64,000 nucleotides of DNA from positions 207,356 through 271,355 of the forward strand of contig JAKLKO010000001.1 of the NCBI GenBank assembly GCA_023150615.1. The letters run 5' to 3'. Origin of the DNA: Phycisphaerae bacterium (lineage in GTDB: Bacteria > Planctomycetota > Phycisphaerae > UBA1845 > UTPLA1). Within the stretch, counting starts at the first letter, position 1; each line of letters starts with the position of its first letter. The notes under the pieces were generated by a model. That model was not told the DNA's origin, did no database searches, and saw only the letters and a program-made list of their open reading frames with translations. Position numbers and translations under genes: made by a program. Shown here in pieces: positions 46,523-58,163 of this stretch.

Positions 46523-48034
46523 TCAACCCGATGGCGGCGACGATGCGAGGCGGATGCAGCGCTCGATGCGACGCAGCACCGCGTCGCGGCTGAGCAGCGC
46601 CAGGGTCTCGCCGATGGCGGGACTGATTGTGCGCCCAGTCATGGCCACGCGGAGCGGCTGGGCGACGTCCGCCATCTTCAGCCCGTGCTCGTCGCAGAAC
46701 GACTTGATCGCAGTCTCGATGCGGTCGTGAGTCCAGTCGGGCAGCGCGCGAAGCGTCGAGAGGATTCGACGAAGTTGTTCCACGCCGTGGCCGCCGTTCC
46801 TCGCCAGGACCTTTTTCACCGCATCGGGCTCGAGCACGACCTCGTCATCGGGCCGAAAGAGCATGCCCACCTTGGCGTCGACATCGCGAAACGTGCGAAA
46901 GCCGCGGCAGACGGTCAGGACACGGTCGAGCATCGCATCGTCAAGACCGGCGAGCGGTGATCGGTTCAGCCGGGCGTAGTCCCGAAAGGCCGTTCGCAAC
47001 CGTTCGGCGGAGGCCGCGGCGCAGGCGTCCGTGTTGAATGCCAGGAGCTTGTCGCGGTCGAATCGCGCGCTCGTCTTGATAATGCGATCGACGGAGAACG
47101 CCGCTGCGATGTCGGCCATGCTGAGCTTCTCTCGACCATCGCCCGGCGACCAGCCAAGCAGCGCGATGAAGTTGACGATGGCCTCGGGCAGGTAGCCCGA
47201 GACCCGGAAGTCGTGGACGTCGATCTCGCGCGGCAGTCGGCCGGCGTCGATGTCCTTCTGCTTGTCGCGCTTGCTCATCTTCGAGCCGTCGAGGTTCATG
47301 ACGAGCGGCAGATGGGCGTAGGCCGGCGTGGACACGCCGAGCGCGCGCTGCAGGGCGACGTGCTTGGGCGTGTTCATGAGGTGTTCCTGTGCGCGAAGCA
47401 CGTGGGTGATCCGCATGTGGGCATCGTCGACGACGACGGCGAAGTGGTAGGTGGGCCAGCCGTTCGACTTGACGATGACGAAGTCCTCCACCTCGCCGGG
47501 GGGAAAGGCGACGTTCCCGAGGATCTCGTCGTGCACCACGATCTCTTCGCTCGGGACCGCGCAACGGACGACGACCGGCCGGCCTTCCGCGCGGGCACGA
47601 TCGGCGTCCTGGCGCGAGGGGAATCGTGAAGGGCGCGGGTACTTGAACGCCCGCTTCTCGGCGGCCGCGGCGCGGCGCATGACGTCGAGTTCCTCGGGCG
47701 CGTCGAAGGCGAAATAGGCGTGCCCGGAGTCAAGCAGCCGGTCGGCCGCGGCCCGATAGGCCTCCAGCCGCTGGCTCTGGCGATACGGCCCGTGCGGGCC
47801 GCCCAGGTCCGGGCCTTCATCCCATTCGATACCGAGCCAGCGGAGGTCTTCCATGAGCTTCGCCTCGGCGTCCTCGATGTTCCTTGCGACGTCGGTGTCC
47901 TCGATGCGGAGGATGAAGCGGCCGCCCAGGCGACGGGCCAGGGCCCAGTTGAACAAAGCGGTCCGGGCGCCTCCGATGTGGAGGTAGCCGGTGGGCGACG
48001 GGGCGAATCGGGCGCGAAGCGTCTGCAAACTCAC
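46523..48034 (-). CDS. gltX: Glutamyl-tRNA synthetase
   Basis: The 503-residue class I synthetase charges tRNA-Glu. It shows ARFAPSPTGYLHIGGART (HIGH variant), RIEDTDVAR, and the KMSKS loop LDGSKMSKRDKQ, with a helical anticodon-binding C-terminus. The start GTG at 48034 gives exactly the family N-terminus; the open frame extends upstream without homology. With GlnRS also present, this enzyme is probably discriminating for tRNA-Glu (inference). Confidence 0.96.
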   Translation of the reverse strand: MSLQTLRARFAPSPTGYLHIGGARTALFNWALARRLGGRFILRIEDTDVARNIEDAEAKLMEDLRWLGIEWDEGPDLGGPHGPYRQSQRLEAYRAAADRLLDSGHAYFAFDAPEELDVMRRAAAAEKRAFKYPRPSRFPSRQDADRARAEGRPVVVRCAVPSEEIVVHDEILGNVAFPPGEVEDFVIVKSNGWPTYHFAVVVDDAHMRITHVLRAQEHLMNTPKHVALQRALGVSTPAYAHLPLVMNLDGSKMSKRDKQKDIDAGRLPREIDVHDFRVSGYLPEAIVNFIALLGWSPGDGREKLSMADIAAAFSVDRIIKTSARFDRDKLLAFNTDACAAASAERLRTAFRDYARLNRSPLAGLDDAMLDRVLTVCRGFRTFRDVDAKVGMLFRPDDEVVLEPDAVKKVLARNGGHGVEQLRRILSTLRALPDWTHDRIETAIKSFCDEHGLKMADVAQPLRVAMTGRTISPAIGETLALLSRDAVLRRIERCIRLASSPPSG

Positions 48035-48114
48035 GGCAGCATCATCGCGGGCGGTCCTGCGGGACGCAAACGACCGGGGGGTTACGACTCCCCGCTGGCG
48101 GACCGGCTGAATGA

Positions 48115-48546
48115 TCAGCGCTTCTCGGCCTGCTTGGCACGGAAGGCGTCGGCGAGGTCGGCGAGTGTGACGTCGGTGGTGACGGAGCGTATGCGCTCGC
48201 GAATGTCGCCCCAGGCGTGATGGACGGCGCACGGCTGCGATTCATCGCACTCGGGCAGGCCGATGACGCAGCGATCGAGTCGATCGACGCCGTCGAGGGC
48301 CTGGATGATGTCGGCCAGTCGGATTTCCTTGGCGTCCTTCCGGAGCGCGAAGCCGCCGCCACGCCCCTTCGCCGAGAGCAGCAGGCCGGCCTTCACGAGG
48401 GACTGGAGGATCTTCCCGATGAAGTGATGCGGAAGGTGGCTGCCCTCGGTAACAGACTTAAGGAGGCAGAACTGCCCCGGGGCCGTCGTCGCGGCGATAT
48501 AGGTCATCGCGCGGATCGCGTATTCGCAACCGGTCGTGTAGAGCAC
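48115..48546 (-). CDS. Rrf2-family transcriptional regulator with three conserved Cys
   Basis: The 143-residue protein begins with the Rrf2 winged helix (LYTTGCEYAIRAMTYIA, then LPHHFIGKILQSLVKAGLLLSAKGRGGGF). C93, C100 and C106 in RCVIGLPECDESQPC match the Fe-S cluster ligands of IscR/NsrR/RsrR-like proteins, so it probably senses iron-sulfur or redox state. GTG at 48546 follows GAGG. Its target genes are not evident; it lies between guaA and gltX, neither a known target. Confidence 0.9.
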   Translation of the reverse strand: MLYTTGCEYAIRAMTYIAATTAPGQFCLLKSVTEGSHLPHHFIGKILQSLVKAGLLLSAKGRGGGFALRKDAKEIRLADIIQALDGVDRLDRCVIGLPECDESQPCAVHHAWGDIRERIRSVTTDVTLADLADAFRAKQAEKR

Positions 48547-48681
48547 GTCACGGCCTCGCGAGCTTGATTCAGCTTTCCGGACCCGATTACGCCGCTGCGC
48601 GGTTGGCGCTTCGCGATCGGTAGATCGCGGTCGGCCGGCCCACAAGGGAGCCTACCGTCGATTCGACGACATTTCGATCTA

Positions 48682-48710
48682 ATTATTGCTCCGTTCCGGG
48701 ATTTCGGCAA
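48682..48710 (-). promoter_or_regulatory. Candidate promoter of the Rrf2 regulator gene
   Basis: TTGCCG, a 17-base spacer and AATAAT match the sigma70 consensus at 4 of 6 and 5 of 6 positions. They lie about 135 bases upstream of the regulator start, in an AT-richer pocket after the guaA stop. Autoregulation, common in this family, is possible but no operator palindrome was identified. Confidence 0.5.
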
Positions 48711-48746
48711 CAAATTCGCTGTCTGGGCGTTTTCCTCTATTCTAGA

Positions 48747-50294
48747 TCATTCCCACTCGATCGTTCCGGGGGGCTTGCTGGACACATCGTAGACCACCCG
48801 GTTGATACCTGGAACTTCGTTCACAATCCGGCTGCTGATCCGTTCCAGCACGGCGTGGTCGATGTGAACCCAGTCGGCGGTCATGTAATCGGTCGTTTCG
48901 ACGATACGGACCGCGACGACGTGTTGGCCGGCATAGGTCCGGCCATCGCCCATTACGCCGACGGCGGCAACGGGCAACAGGACACCGAACGCCTGTCCGA
49001 CCTTTCGATACCAGCCGGCGTCGGATATTTCCTGCACGATGATGTCGTCGGCCCGGCGGAGCACGTCGCACCGCGCCCGGGTCACCTCGCCGATGATCCG
49101 GACGGCAAGTCCGGGACCGGGGAACGGGTGGCGCCAAATCATCTCCTCGGGCAGGCCGAGGAGCTCGCCGATGACGCGAACCTCGTCCTTGAACAGGTCG
49201 CGGAGGGGTTCGATCAGCACGAACCCAAGCTCGGCCGGGAGACCCCCGACGTTGTGATGCAGCTTGATGCTTGCGGCGGTGCCGGCCTCGGAAACGCCGG
49301 ACTCGATGACATCCGGGTAGAGCGTGCCCTGCGCGAGAAACCGAGCGTTTGGGATTGAGCGGGCCTCCTCGCGGAAGACGTCGATGAATTCGTGGCCGAT
49401 CCGGCGGCGCTTTTCCTGAGGATCGAAGACACCGGCCAGCCGGGCGAGGAAGCGCTCGGACGCATCGACGACGCGGAGGTCGACCTTGAAGTGGCCGCGA
49501 AACGTGGCCTCGACGCGCTCGCGCTCGTTGGCGCGAAGCAGGCCGTTGTCGACGAAGATGCAGGTCAGGCGATCGCCGATGGCGCGCGAGACGAGCGCCG
49601 CGGTGACGCTGGAGTCAACGCCGCCGGACAGTCCGCAGATCACGCGTGCGTCGCGGGGAACCGTGCGCCGGATCTCCTCGACCGACTGGTCGACGATGTG
49701 GTCCGGCCGCCAGGTGCCGCTACACCCGCAGATGTCGAAGACGAAGTTGCGCAGGATCTGTCCGCCGTGCGGGGTGTGGGTGACCTCGGGGTGGAACTGC
49801 ACGCCGAAGAACGGGCGTACGGAATGGCGAACGACGGCGTAGGGGCAGCGTGGCGTTGCGGCGAGGGGGATGAAATCCGGCGGGAGATCGGCGACGAGAT
49901 CACCGTGGCTCATCCAGACCGTCGTGTCGCGCGGGACGTGGGCGAGGATGGGATCGTCCCGAAGGATGCGGAGCGCCGTGCGGCCGTACTCGCGGCACTC
50001 GGCGGGCGTAACCTTCGCTCCGAGCAGTCCGCAACCAAGCTGCATGCCGTAGCAGATGCCGAGGATCGGCAGACCGAGGTCGAAGATCGCGGGATCGCAG
50101 GTCGGCGCGCCGGGGACATAGGTGCTGGACGGTCCGCCGGAAAGGATGATGCCGACGACGGCGGTGTTCCTGAGCGCTTCGGGCTTGACGTTGGGCGGAA
50201 AGAGCAGTGCGTGGACGTGGTTCTCGCGGACGCGGCGCGCAATGAGCTGGCGGTACTGGGAGCCGAAGTCGATGACCGCAATCGTGGGTTCCAT
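48747..50294 (-). CDS. guaA: GMP synthase (glutamine-hydrolysing)
   Basis: The 515-residue enzyme converts XMP to GMP with Gln and ATP. The N-terminal class I amidotransferase has the nucleophile Cys in [12 protein letters not shown] and the His-Glu pair in [10 protein letters not shown]. The ATP pyrophosphatase domain has the PP-loop [14 protein letters not shown]. The C-terminal dimerisation domain includes [12 protein letters not shown] and ends PPGTIEWE, as in complete GuaA proteins. Single gene on this strand. Confidence 0.98.
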   Translation of the reverse strand: MEPTIAVIDFGSQYRQLIARRVRENHVHALLFPPNVKPEALRNTAVVGIILSGGPSSTYVPGAPTCDPAIFDLGLPILGICYGMQLGCGLLGAKVTPAECREYGRTALRILRDDPILAHVPRDTTVWMSHGDLVADLPPDFIPLAATPRCPYAVVRHSVRPFFGVQFHPEVTHTPHGGQILRNFVFDICGCSGTWRPDHIVDQSVEEIRRTVPRDARVICGLSGGVDSSVTAALVSRAIGDRLTCIFVDNGLLRANERERVEATFRGHFKVDLRVVDASERFLARLAGVFDPQEKRRRIGHEFIDVFREEARSIPNARFLAQGTLYPDVIESGVSEAGTAASIKLHHNVGGLPAELGFVLIEPLRDLFKDEVRVIGELLGLPEEMIWRHPFPGPGLAVRIIGEVTRARCDVLRRADDIIVQEISDAGWYRKVGQAFGVLLPVAAVGVMGDGRTYAGQHVVAVRIVETTDYMTADWVHIDHAVLERISSRIVNEVPGINRVVYDVSSKPPGTIEWE

Positions 50295-50363
50295 GCGCGC
50301 GGATTGTGGCCCGGGATAGCGTGGTTGTCGAACGATGCGACGTGCGGCGTCGTGCGAATCAGG

Positions 50364-51581
50364 TCAGGGCTGCGGCGGCGGCGATGAGACAGTGCGCTCG
50401 AGGACGGCGCGAATCCGCTCGACCTCGCGGATGTCGTAGGGAACCGTGACGGCGGTGTTGTCGATGCCGCCGAAATAAGGCAATAGCGGCAGTCCCTCGG
50501 CGAGGTCCTGTGCATCGCGGCGGAAGATGAAGCTCTGGGTCTGCAGGAAGTACCGATCCAGTCGCGCCTGCACGTCCATGATCGGCGAGCCGGAGTAGTA
50601 ACCCGCGAAATTCGGCACGGGATGGGCCAGCTCGGCCAGGTCGTAGATGGCCGTCACGTAGTCGCGCCCGTCGGGGCCTTTCTCAGGCGGGCCTTGCCAG
50701 ATGACGCCGTCGCGGTATTTCGCGCGTCGCTGCGTGCGGAGTCCGAAGTCGGCGGGATAGGCGACGTCGCCGACCGGGGGATTGTGCGCATTCATGATCT
50801 CGTAGAGCCAGTTCACGCGGTTTTTCGCGGTGTCGTCCGCGAGGTCGCGCTGCGCTCGATGGAGTTCGTAGTCGGCGCGGTCGGAGCGTCCGGCCTCGAT
50901 CAACTCGCCGGTCGGTACGTACCCGTCGCGGAACTCGTCGGACGCGTCGCGCTCAACTTCCGTAGCGGCCGGCCCGTTGGGGTCACCGGACGACGGTGCC
51001 GCGGGTTCAATCGAATCGGGCGACGACTTCTGCTTCCGCTTCTCCTGGGACACGGACTGTCGGCGCGCCGCTTGATCAACAGAGCGGATCTGCCGGCGGT
51101 ACTCGGCAACGTCGACATCGGGCGGCAGGCCGTCGAGCTGAGCGGTGGCGGCTTTCGAAAGCTGCGTAACGGCACTCGTGTCACCACGCTTAAGCGCCTG
51201 CCGGGCCTGAAGGAGTTGCAGGCGCACGGAGGTCAACACCTCGCTGATGCGATGCATCTCGTTCTGCTCGATCAGCACCAGCGCCTCGCGATCGTCGGCG
51301 GTGAGCCGGCCTGCGGCGCGCTTGCAGACAAGCAGGCGGGCGTAGGCCGCGTCGTTGGACGGCTGAAGTCGGTAGGCGCGCTCGAACAGCTCGATGGCGC
51401 GGTCGAACTCCCGCTTCGCCGCGAGTCGGTCGGCCTCGTTCAGAAGCTGTTGCACCTCGGCCGGATCGGCCGCGGCCTGTCGCTCCTGAACGGCCCGGTC
51501 CAGGAGTCGGTTGGCGGCGGCGGGTCGATCGTCCGCGCCGGCGGCAAGCGTGATGGTCAGGATGAGAATCCACGAGCACAT
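50364..51581 (-). CDS. Secreted TPR-containing protein of unknown function
   Basis: The 405-residue protein has a weak N-terminal signal (MCSWILILTITLAAGADD). Residues 40-150 are alpha-helical with TPR-like repeats (FDRAIELFERAYRLQPSND). A charged linker (about 200-250) leads to a C-terminal region with WQGPPEKGPDGRDYVTAIYD and FAGYYSGSPIMD, whose family I do not recognise. GGAGATCG precedes the ATG at 51581. The closing region may have a fold found only in this lineage. Confidence 0.75.
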   Translation of the reverse strand: MCSWILILTITLAAGADDRPAAANRLLDRAVQERQAAADPAEVQQLLNEADRLAAKREFDRAIELFERAYRLQPSNDAAYARLLVCKRAAGRLTADDREALVLIEQNEMHRISEVLTSVRLQLLQARQALKRGDTSAVTQLSKAATAQLDGLPPDVDVAEYRRQIRSVDQAARRQSVSQEKRKQKSSPDSIEPAAPSSGDPNGPAATEVERDASDEFRDGYVPTGELIEAGRSDRADYELHRAQRDLADDTAKNRVNWLYEIMNAHNPPVGDVAYPADFGLRTQRRAKYRDGVIWQGPPEKGPDGRDYVTAIYDLAELAHPVPNFAGYYSGSPIMDVQARLDRYFLQTQSFIFRRDAQDLAEGLPLLPYFGGIDNTAVTVPYDIREVERIRAVLERTVSSPPPQP

Positions 51582-51876
51582 GGGCGATCTCCGATCGGTA
51601 GGAAGCTCGACCGAGGGTCCGGCACGCGGCGAGGCGCATGCGGGGTGGCTCGTCGACGCGATTATTGACTCGCAACGGTCCCCAATCAAGTCGGACACGG
51701 CCGGTTCGCGGAGGTTTGTCGCGCGGAAGCGGGATATCCGAGACCGGCGTCGCGGCGATGCTCGGCGTCGGCATTCGGATGGGGCGGGTTGCTGAAACGA
51801 CGCACGCGCGATTCAATCCCGCCGCGGCCGGACTTCGGGATTGAAGTTCCATCATTACGATTCTCACGGGTGTGCC
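51582..51876. other. Divergent intergenic region
   Basis: About 295 bases separating the TPR protein and the amidohydrolase, which are transcribed away from each other. It should contain both promoters. There are AT-richer spots near 51660-51670 and 51845-51865, but I could not assign a convincing -35/-10 pair. No ORF with codon-like structure. Confidence 0.4.
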
Positions 51877-54800
51877 ATGCGACGGAACCGGCGTTTCGTG
51901 CTGTTCTCGGGATTGCTCGGCGTGCTGCTGGGCGGATTCGTCCATTCGGCCGTCGGCAAGGAGCGTCGCAACGAACCACCGCTGGCGATCGTGCAGGCGC
52001 GGATTGTCGTCGATGCCAACAGGGTGATCGAGCGCGGCACGGTCGTGCTGTCCGGAAGTCGCATCGTCGCATTCGGCGCCGACGTGACGCCGCCGGCGGA
52101 AGCACGGGTCTTCGACGCGACGGGACTGACGGTCTATCCGGGCTTCATCGATGCCATGTCGGTCCGCGGCATGAGCGGCGAGCCATCGGACGCAGAGCGC
52201 GCGCGGGTCGAGGAGATCGACCCGGACGTCATCGATTCGCCGCAATCGGCGACGGTGGCGGCCTATCGAAGGCTCGTGCATCCGAACTGGCGCGCCGAGG
52301 AGCGCATTGATGTTCGCGAGTCGAAGCGCGGCGAGGCGCGGCGACTCGGCTTTACGGCGGCGCTCGTCGCGCCGCGGCCGGTGGTTCTCGCGGGTCGCGC
52401 GGCGCTGATCGCCATGGGCGAGGACGCCTTGCGGAAGTCGGTCCTGCGCGGCGACGTGACGCAGGTGGCGGCGTTCATCACGGGATCGGAGGAGCGGGGT
52501 CCGCGGCGTCGCACCGATCCGCGGCGGATGGAGATGCCGCAGTATCCAACGACGACCATGGGCGCGATGGCGGCATTTCGGCAAACGCTGCTGGACAGCG
52601 CGTGGCATGAGTCACTTGCGGCGTGGTCGCAGCGGCATCCCGATGCGGAGCGCATTCCGCTCGATCGCGACCTGGAAGCGCTCGGCGCGGTGCGGACTGG
52701 CCAGCAACCCGTTCTCTTCGTCGCGAACACGGAGAACGAGATCCACCGGGCGCTGGACATCGCAGCGGAGTTCGGGCTGCGCCCGATCCTGGCCGGGGCG
52801 CGCGAGGCGTGGCGCGCGGTGGACCGGCTGAAGGCTGAGCGCGTGCCGATCGTGCTGAGCCTGAAGTGGTCGGAGGAGCCGAAGCCGAAGCGACTGCCGA
52901 CGAGCCGGCCGGCGAGCGGTCCGGCGGAGGGGCCGCTTTCGCCGGTGTTCGACGACGCGTGGGAGGCGCAGGAGTTCGAGCCAAAGCGTTTGGCGGACGA
53001 ACGGATGCGGCTGTGGCACGAAGAGGTCGATACGGCCCGGCGGTTGCACGAGGCTGGGATCCCGTTCGCGCTGGGGACGTTCGAGTTCGAGAAGACCGAC
53101 GAATTCTGGAAGAACGTGCGGAAGGCGCTCGAACGGGGCCTGCCCGAGTCTGCGGTGGTCGCGGCGCTAACGACGAACGCGGCGGGCATGCTCGGCATGG
53201 AGTCGGCGCTGGGGCGGATCGCGCCCGGGGCGCTCGCGCATCTGACGCTGACGACGGGCGCGATCGGCGAGGAATCGACGCACGTGCGCTGGGTCATCGT
53301 CGATGGGACGACGTACCCCGTGATCGACGAGGACGATCGGCGACGGCGGCGTGATGATGGCGGCGAGCCGGAGGGCGAGGAATCGGAGCGCGGCGGGCGC
53401 GCCCGATCGCGTGAGCGTGAGGAGCGAGCGACGAGTGCCCCGACAACAACGGCGACGGCGACGACGACCAGCGCCCCGGCGGAGCCGGAACGAAACTACC
53501 CCGAATACGCGTGCGAGATCGAGGCGGATCGCAAACCCCGGTTTCAGACCGGCGGCGACGTGCTTCTGAAGAACGCGACGCTGCTGACGATCACGCACGG
53601 CGACCTGGAGGAGACGGACCTGCTGATCCGCGATGGAGAGATCGCCAAGATCGGAAAGGGGCTGAGCGCGCCGGCGGGCGTGAGGACGATCGACCTGCGC
53701 GGCTACTTCGTGATGCCCGGGATCATCGATCCGCATTCGCACATCTGCAGCGACGGCGGGCTGAACGAGCTCTCGCTTTCCGTGACGTGCGAGGTCCGCG
53801 TCCGCGACGTGATCGATCATCGCGACGTCTCAGCGTGGCGGGCGCTGGCGGGCGGTGTGACGACGATTCACACGATGCACGGCTCGGCGAACACGATGGG
53901 CGGGCAGAACGCGACGCTGCGGCTGAAGTACGGCCGGCCGGCCCGCGAGTGGTTGTTCAAGGAAGCGCCGCGGACGGTGAAGTTCGCGCTGGGCGAGAAC
54001 GTGAAGCAATCCAACTTCGGGCGGCGCGGGACGCGATTCCCGAATTCCCGGATGGGCGTGGAAGCCGTGATGCGACGCGCGTTCGACGCCGCGCGCGCCT
54101 ATCAGCGCGAGCTGCGCGAGGCGGACGCGAAGCGCAAGGCGGGCGGCGATCCGCGGCCGGTGCGTCGGGACTTGCGACTTGAGGCGTTGGCGGACGTCCT
54201 GGCCGGCGCGATCTGGGTTCACACGCATTGCTACCGGGCGGACGAGATCGTACGGCTGCTCTCGGTGGCGGAGGACTTCGGGTTTCGCGTGGCGGTGCTC
54301 CAGCACGTGCTCGAGGGGTACCGCGTCATACCGGAGATCCTGCGTCACGGCGTCGGCGCATCGACGTTCTCCGATTGGTGGGCGTACAAGATCGAGGCGT
54401 ACGACGCGATCCCGCACAACGCGGCGAGGATGCTCCAGGCCGGCATCGTGACGACCGTCAATTCGGATTCGCCGGAGTTGATGCGTCACCTGAACATCGA
54501 GGCGGCGAAGTCGGTCGTGTACGGCGGCCTGAGCGTCAACGATGCGCTCACGTTGTGCACGCTGAACGGCGCGCGCCAACTCGGCGTGGATCGATACGTC
54601 GGATCGCTGGACGTTGGCAAGTTCGGCGACGTCGCAGTCTTCGACGGGTATCCGATCGACACGACGTCGCGCTGCGTGCTTACGATGATCGACGGCGAGG
54701 TCTATTTCCAGCACACCGAGTTGGATCCTGACCGGCCCCGACCCGCGCGGCCGGGCAGGCAGTTCATCGCGCCGCGGCCGCCGCAGGAAATCGCGGCCGG

Positions 54801-56124
54801 GGCGAACGAATACTGGATCGTCGGCGGCACCGTACATCCGATCCGCGGTCCGGCGATCGAAAACGGCGTCGTGGTGATCCGCGATGGGAAGATCGCCGAG
54901 GTCGGCGCCAAGTCGTCCGCGCAGCCGCCGCCCGGCTCCGTGGTCGTGGATGCGACCGGATTAAACGTCTATCCGGGACTGATCAACGCTGGAACGTCAC
55001 TGGGATTGACCGAGATCGGATCGGTCCCGGGAAGCGTCGACACGTCCGACATCGGACGATTTCAGGCGGACCTGCGGGCGCTGTCGGCGTACAACCCGTT
55101 CGCGGCGGCCGTCGAGGTAACGCGCGCCGCGGGGATTACGTCGGCGCTGGTGCTTCCGGAGGGCGAGGCCTTCCGCGTGGAGGACGATGGCACGCCGCGC
55201 GGAACGGTGATCGCCGGTCGCGCGGGGATCGTCCAGCTTGTCGGATGGACGGAACAGGAGGCGCGACTCGCGGATGGCGTCGCACTATGCGTCAGCCTGC
55301 CGTCGCTGCCGGGAGATTTCCCGCGCGGCGTGAAGGACGAGGAGCGCGGCAAGCAGCGTGCGGCGCACCGGCGGGCAATGGCGGAGATCGAAGAGTTCTT
55401 CCGCGCGGCGCGGCATTACGCCGCTCGGGTCGACTCGGCGGGACCGAATGAACGGCTTTTGCCGCCGTTCGAGCGCGTCCTGCGGGCCATGTCGCCTTAC
55501 TCGAGCGGCCGTCGGCCCGTGGTGTTCCGAGCCGGCAGCTACAAGCAGATCCGCGAGGCGCTGCGGTTCGCGGATCGATACGAGCTGCGGCCGATCATCT
55601 ACGGCGGACGGGAAGCGTGGAAATGCGCCGACGAGCTGGCCGCGGCGAAGGCCGACGTGATCATCGAGCGTGCGACGGAGTATCCGGGCGGACCGTTCGA
55701 GCCGTGGGACAGCGTGTATCGCAACGCGGGGGAACTCGCACGAGCGGGAGTCCGCTTCTGCTTCGCGACGGGCGGGGCGACGCTCGCGAAGCTGCTGGGC
55801 GTCGAGGCCGGCATGGCAGCGGCGCACGGTCTCGACCGCGAGCGGGCATTGCGGGCGATCACGCTCGACGCGGCGGAGATCTTGGGGGTCTCGGACCGGA
55901 TCGGATCGTTGGAGCCGGGCAAGTCCGCGGACGTCATCGTCTCGCAGGACGAGCCATTGCAAGCCACGTGCGGCGTGGCGGCGGTGTTCATCCGCGGCCA
56001 GCCCGTCCGCCTCTCAAGCAAGCACACGCGGCACGATGCACTGTTCCGCAGCCGGCCGCAGTCCGCCCTCCAAGCCGCGCCGGAATTGCGCGGTCCGCCT
56101 CCGATGCGTTCGATGCGCCAATGA
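51877..56124 (+). CDS. Three-module amidohydrolase with one intact catalytic module
   Basis: The 1,415-residue protein has a signal or anchor helix ([18 protein letters not shown]) and three amidohydrolase-like modules: about 35-485, 545-950 and 975-1395. The middle module has the metal motif GIIDPHSHI, His in [12 protein letters not shown] and LQHVLEGY, and the Asp in [11 protein letters not shown], so it should be active. In the outer modules the HxH position reads [12 protein letters not shown] and [12 protein letters not shown], with the metal ligands lost. A low-complexity Arg/Glu/Thr linker (about 488-540) divides the first two modules. The family hydrolyses amide or imide bonds; the substrate is unknown. 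It is exported, so the substrate is periplasmic (inference). Confidence 0.88.
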   Translation: MRRNRRFVLFSGLLGVLLGGFVHSAVGKERRNEPPLAIVQARIVVDANRVIERGTVVLSGSRIVAFGADVTPPAEARVFDATGLTVYPGFIDAMSVRGMSGEPSDAERARVEEIDPDVIDSPQSATVAAYRRLVHPNWRAEERIDVRESKRGEARRLGFTAALVAPRPVVLAGRAALIAMGEDALRKSVLRGDVTQVAAFITGSEERGPRRRTDPRRMEMPQYPTTTMGAMAAFRQTLLDSAWHESLAAWSQRHPDAERIPLDRDLEALGAVRTGQQPVLFVANTENEIHRALDIAAEFGLRPILAGAREAWRAVDRLKAERVPIVLSLKWSEEPKPKRLPTSRPASGPAEGPLSPVFDDAWEAQEFEPKRLADERMRLWHEEVDTARRLHEAGIPFALGTFEFEKTDEFWKNVRKALERGLPESAVVAALTTNAAGMLGMESALGRIAPGALAHLTLTTGAIGEESTHVRWVIVDGTTYPVIDEDDRRRRRDDGGEPEGEESERGGRARSREREERATSAPTTTATATTTSAPAEPERNYPEYACEIEADRKPRFQTGGDVLLKNATLLTITHGDLEETDLLIRDGEIAKIGKGLSAPAGVRTIDLRGYFVMPGIIDPHSHICSDGGLNELSLSVTCEVRVRDVIDHRDVSAWRALAGGVTTIHTMHGSANTMGGQNATLRLKYGRPAREWLFKEAPRTVKFALGENVKQSNFGRRGTRFPNSRMGVEAVMRRAFDAARAYQRELREADAKRKAGGDPRPVRRDLRLEALADVLAGAIWVHTHCYRADEIVRLLSVAEDFGFRVAVLQHVLEGYRVIPEILRHGVGASTFSDWWAYKIEAYDAIPHNAARMLQAGIVTTVNSDSPELMRHLNIEAAKSVVYGGLSVNDALTLCTLNGARQLGVDRYVGSLDVGKFGDVAVFDGYPIDTTSRCVLTMIDGEVYFQHTELDPDRPRPARPGRQFIAPRPPQEIAAGANEYWIVGGTVHPIRGPAIENGVVVIRDGKIAEVGAKSSAQPPPGSVVVDATGLNVYPGLINAGTSLGLTEIGSVPGSVDTSDIGRFQADLRALSAYNPFAAAVEVTRAAGITSALVLPEGEAFRVEDDGTPRGTVIAGRAGIVQLVGWTEQEARLADGVALCVSLPSLPGDFPRGVKDEERGKQRAAHRRAMAEIEEFFRAARHYAARVDSAGPNERLLPPFERVLRAMSPYSSGRRPVVFRAGSYKQIREALRFADRYELRPIIYGGREAWKCADELAAAKADVIIERATEYPGGPFEPWDSVYRNAGELARAGVRFCFATGGATLAKLLGVEAGMAAAHGLDRERALRAITLDAAEILGVSDRIGSLEPGKSADVIVSQDEPLQATCGVAAVFIRGQPVRLSSKHTRHDALFRSRPQSALQAAPELRGPPPMRSMRQ

Positions 56125-56285
56125 CTTACGCACGCCTTGCGGCGGCGCGGGCGAGGCGGCATCGGCTACCCGCCGCGCGGGGTATTGGCTATACTGTCCT
56201 GTTCAGCCGCGAGGCCATCCGATGCAATAGAGGAATCGGGCCGCGGCCCCGAGGGAGTTGTTCGCGTTTATTCGACGGACCCATC

Positions 56286-58130
56286 ATGGACACCCTGACA
56301 AAGAAATCGGTTCAACAGCTTGACGAAGTCGCCATCCGGTTCTGCGGCGACTCCGGCGACGGGATGCAGCTCGTCGGCACGCAATTCACCAACGCGTCGG
56401 CCATCTTCGGCAATGACGTGAGCACGCTGCCGGACTTTCCGGCGGAGATTCGCGCGCCGGCCGGATCGCTGGCGGGCGTCAGCGGTTTTCAGATCAATTT
56501 CAGCAGCCGCGACATCCACACGCCCGGTGACCGGGTCAACGCGATGATCGCGATGAACCCGGCGGCGCTGCGGACGAACATCAAGGACGTCGAGGTCGGC
56601 GGCATCGTCATCGTCAACGACGACGCGTTCAGCAAGTCGGATCTCCAGAAGGCGGGCTACGAGTCGAACCCGCTCGAGGACGGCTCGCTCAGCAAGTACC
56701 GCGTCTATCGCGTGCCGATCACGAAGTTGAACAACGAGGCGCTGAAGGACCTGAACATCGGCGCGAAGGCGGCAGGGCGCTGCAAGAACTTCTACGCGCT
56801 CGGCCTGGTGGCGTGGCTGTATTCGCGGCCGCTGGAACCGACGATCAAGTGGATCCAGGACAAGTTCGGCAAGAAGCCGGAGATCGCGGAGGCGAACATC
56901 CGTGCGCTGAAGGCCGGGTACTACTACGGCGAAACGGCCGAGCTGTTTCCGACGTCGTTCCGGATTCCGCGCGCGAAGCTCGCGCCGGGACGGTACCGGA
57001 AGCTCACGGGCAACGAGGCGGTGGCGCTCGGGTTGGTGACGGCGGCGGAGCTGGCGGGCAAGCCGCTGTTCTATGCGTCGTATCCGATCACGCCGGCGAG
57101 CGACATCCTGCACCAGCTCTCGATGTACAAGAACTTCGGGGTGAAGACGTTTCAGGCCGAGGACGAGATTGCGGCGATGGCGTCGACGCTGGGGGCGGCG
57201 TTCGGCGGCGCGATCGCAGCGACCGGAACGAGCGGTCCGGGCTTGGCGCTCAAGATGGAGGCCATCGGTTTGGGCGTGATGACCGAGTTGCCGGTCGTCA
57301 TCGTCGACGTTCAGCGCGGCGGGCCGTCCACGGGACTACCGACAAAGACCGAGCAGGCGGACCTGCTTCAGGCGGTCTGCGGGCGCAACGGCGAATGTCC
57401 GCTCTGCGTGCTCGCGGCGCGTTCGCCGGCGGACTGCTTCGACATGGCGATCTGGGCCGTGCGGATCGCGACGAAGTACATGGTGCCCGTGATCCTGCTG
57501 ACGGACGGCTACATCGGGAACGGCGCCGAGCCGTGGGTCATCCCGGACCCAGAGAAGCTTCCGAAGATCGAGATCAAGCATCCGACGTCCGCGGATGCAA
57601 GTTCGTTCCTGCCGTATCAGCGAAACGAGCATCTCGCGCGGCCGTGGGCCTTGCCGGGGACGCCGGGGCTGGCGCATCGCATCGGCGGCATCGAGAAAGA
57701 GGACGGCGCGGGGCACATCAGCTACGACCCGCTGAATCACCAGAAAATGGTTGACCTGCGGGCCAAGAAGGTCGCGGGCATCGTGAAGGACATCCCGCCG
57801 TTGGAAGTCAACGGCGATCCGCAGGGCGACCTGCTTGTGCTTGGTTGGGGCGGGACGTACGGCGCGCTGCTGAGCGCGGCCAGCCGTGCCCGTGCCGAAG
57901 GACACCGCGTCTCGTCGGCCCACCTGCAGTTCCTCAACCCCTTCCCGGCGAACACAGGCGACGTGTTGTCGCGATTCAAGAAGGTGCTCATTCCCGAGCT
58001 GAACGGCGGGCAGCTTCGCAAGCTGATCCGCGCCGAGTACCTCGTGGACGCGATCGGCCTCGACAAGGTCCAGGGCAAGCCGTTCCTCATCTCCGAGGTT
58101 TACGAGAAGATCATCTCGCTGCTGAAGTAG
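56286..58130 (+). CDS. korA: 2-oxoacid:ferredoxin oxidoreductase, gamma-alpha subunit
   Basis: The 614-residue protein joins a gamma domain (about 15-200; [20 protein letters not shown]) and an alpha domain (from about 230; [49 protein letters not shown]). This fused layout is typical of KorA that pairs with a separate KorB. The complex converts 2-oxoglutarate to succinyl-CoA with ferredoxin, or the reverse in CO2 fixation. Start ATG at 56286 is where the family begins. korB follows after 33 bases. Confidence 0.93.
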   Translation: MDTLTKKSVQQLDEVAIRFCGDSGDGMQLVGTQFTNASAIFGNDVSTLPDFPAEIRAPAGSLAGVSGFQINFSSRDIHTPGDRVNAMIAMNPAALRTNIKDVEVGGIVIVNDDAFSKSDLQKAGYESNPLEDGSLSKYRVYRVPITKLNNEALKDLNIGAKAAGRCKNFYALGLVAWLYSRPLEPTIKWIQDKFGKKPEIAEANIRALKAGYYYGETAELFPTSFRIPRAKLAPGRYRKLTGNEAVALGLVTAAELAGKPLFYASYPITPASDILHQLSMYKNFGVKTFQAEDEIAAMASTLGAAFGGAIAATGTSGPGLALKMEAIGLGVMTELPVVIVDVQRGGPSTGLPTKTEQADLLQAVCGRNGECPLCVLAARSPADCFDMAIWAVRIATKYMVPVILLTDGYIGNGAEPWVIPDPEKLPKIEIKHPTSADASSFLPYQRNEHLARPWALPGTPGLAHRIGGIEKEDGAGHISYDPLNHQKMVDLRAKKVAGIVKDIPPLEVNGDPQGDLLVLGWGGTYGALLSAASRARAEGHRVSSAHLQFLNPFPANTGDVLSRFKKVLIPELNGGQLRKLIRAEYLVDAIGLDKVQGKPFLISEVYEKIISLLK

Positions 58131-58163
58131 TGGCGAGTCGACGTTGGAAGGACGAACAACACC

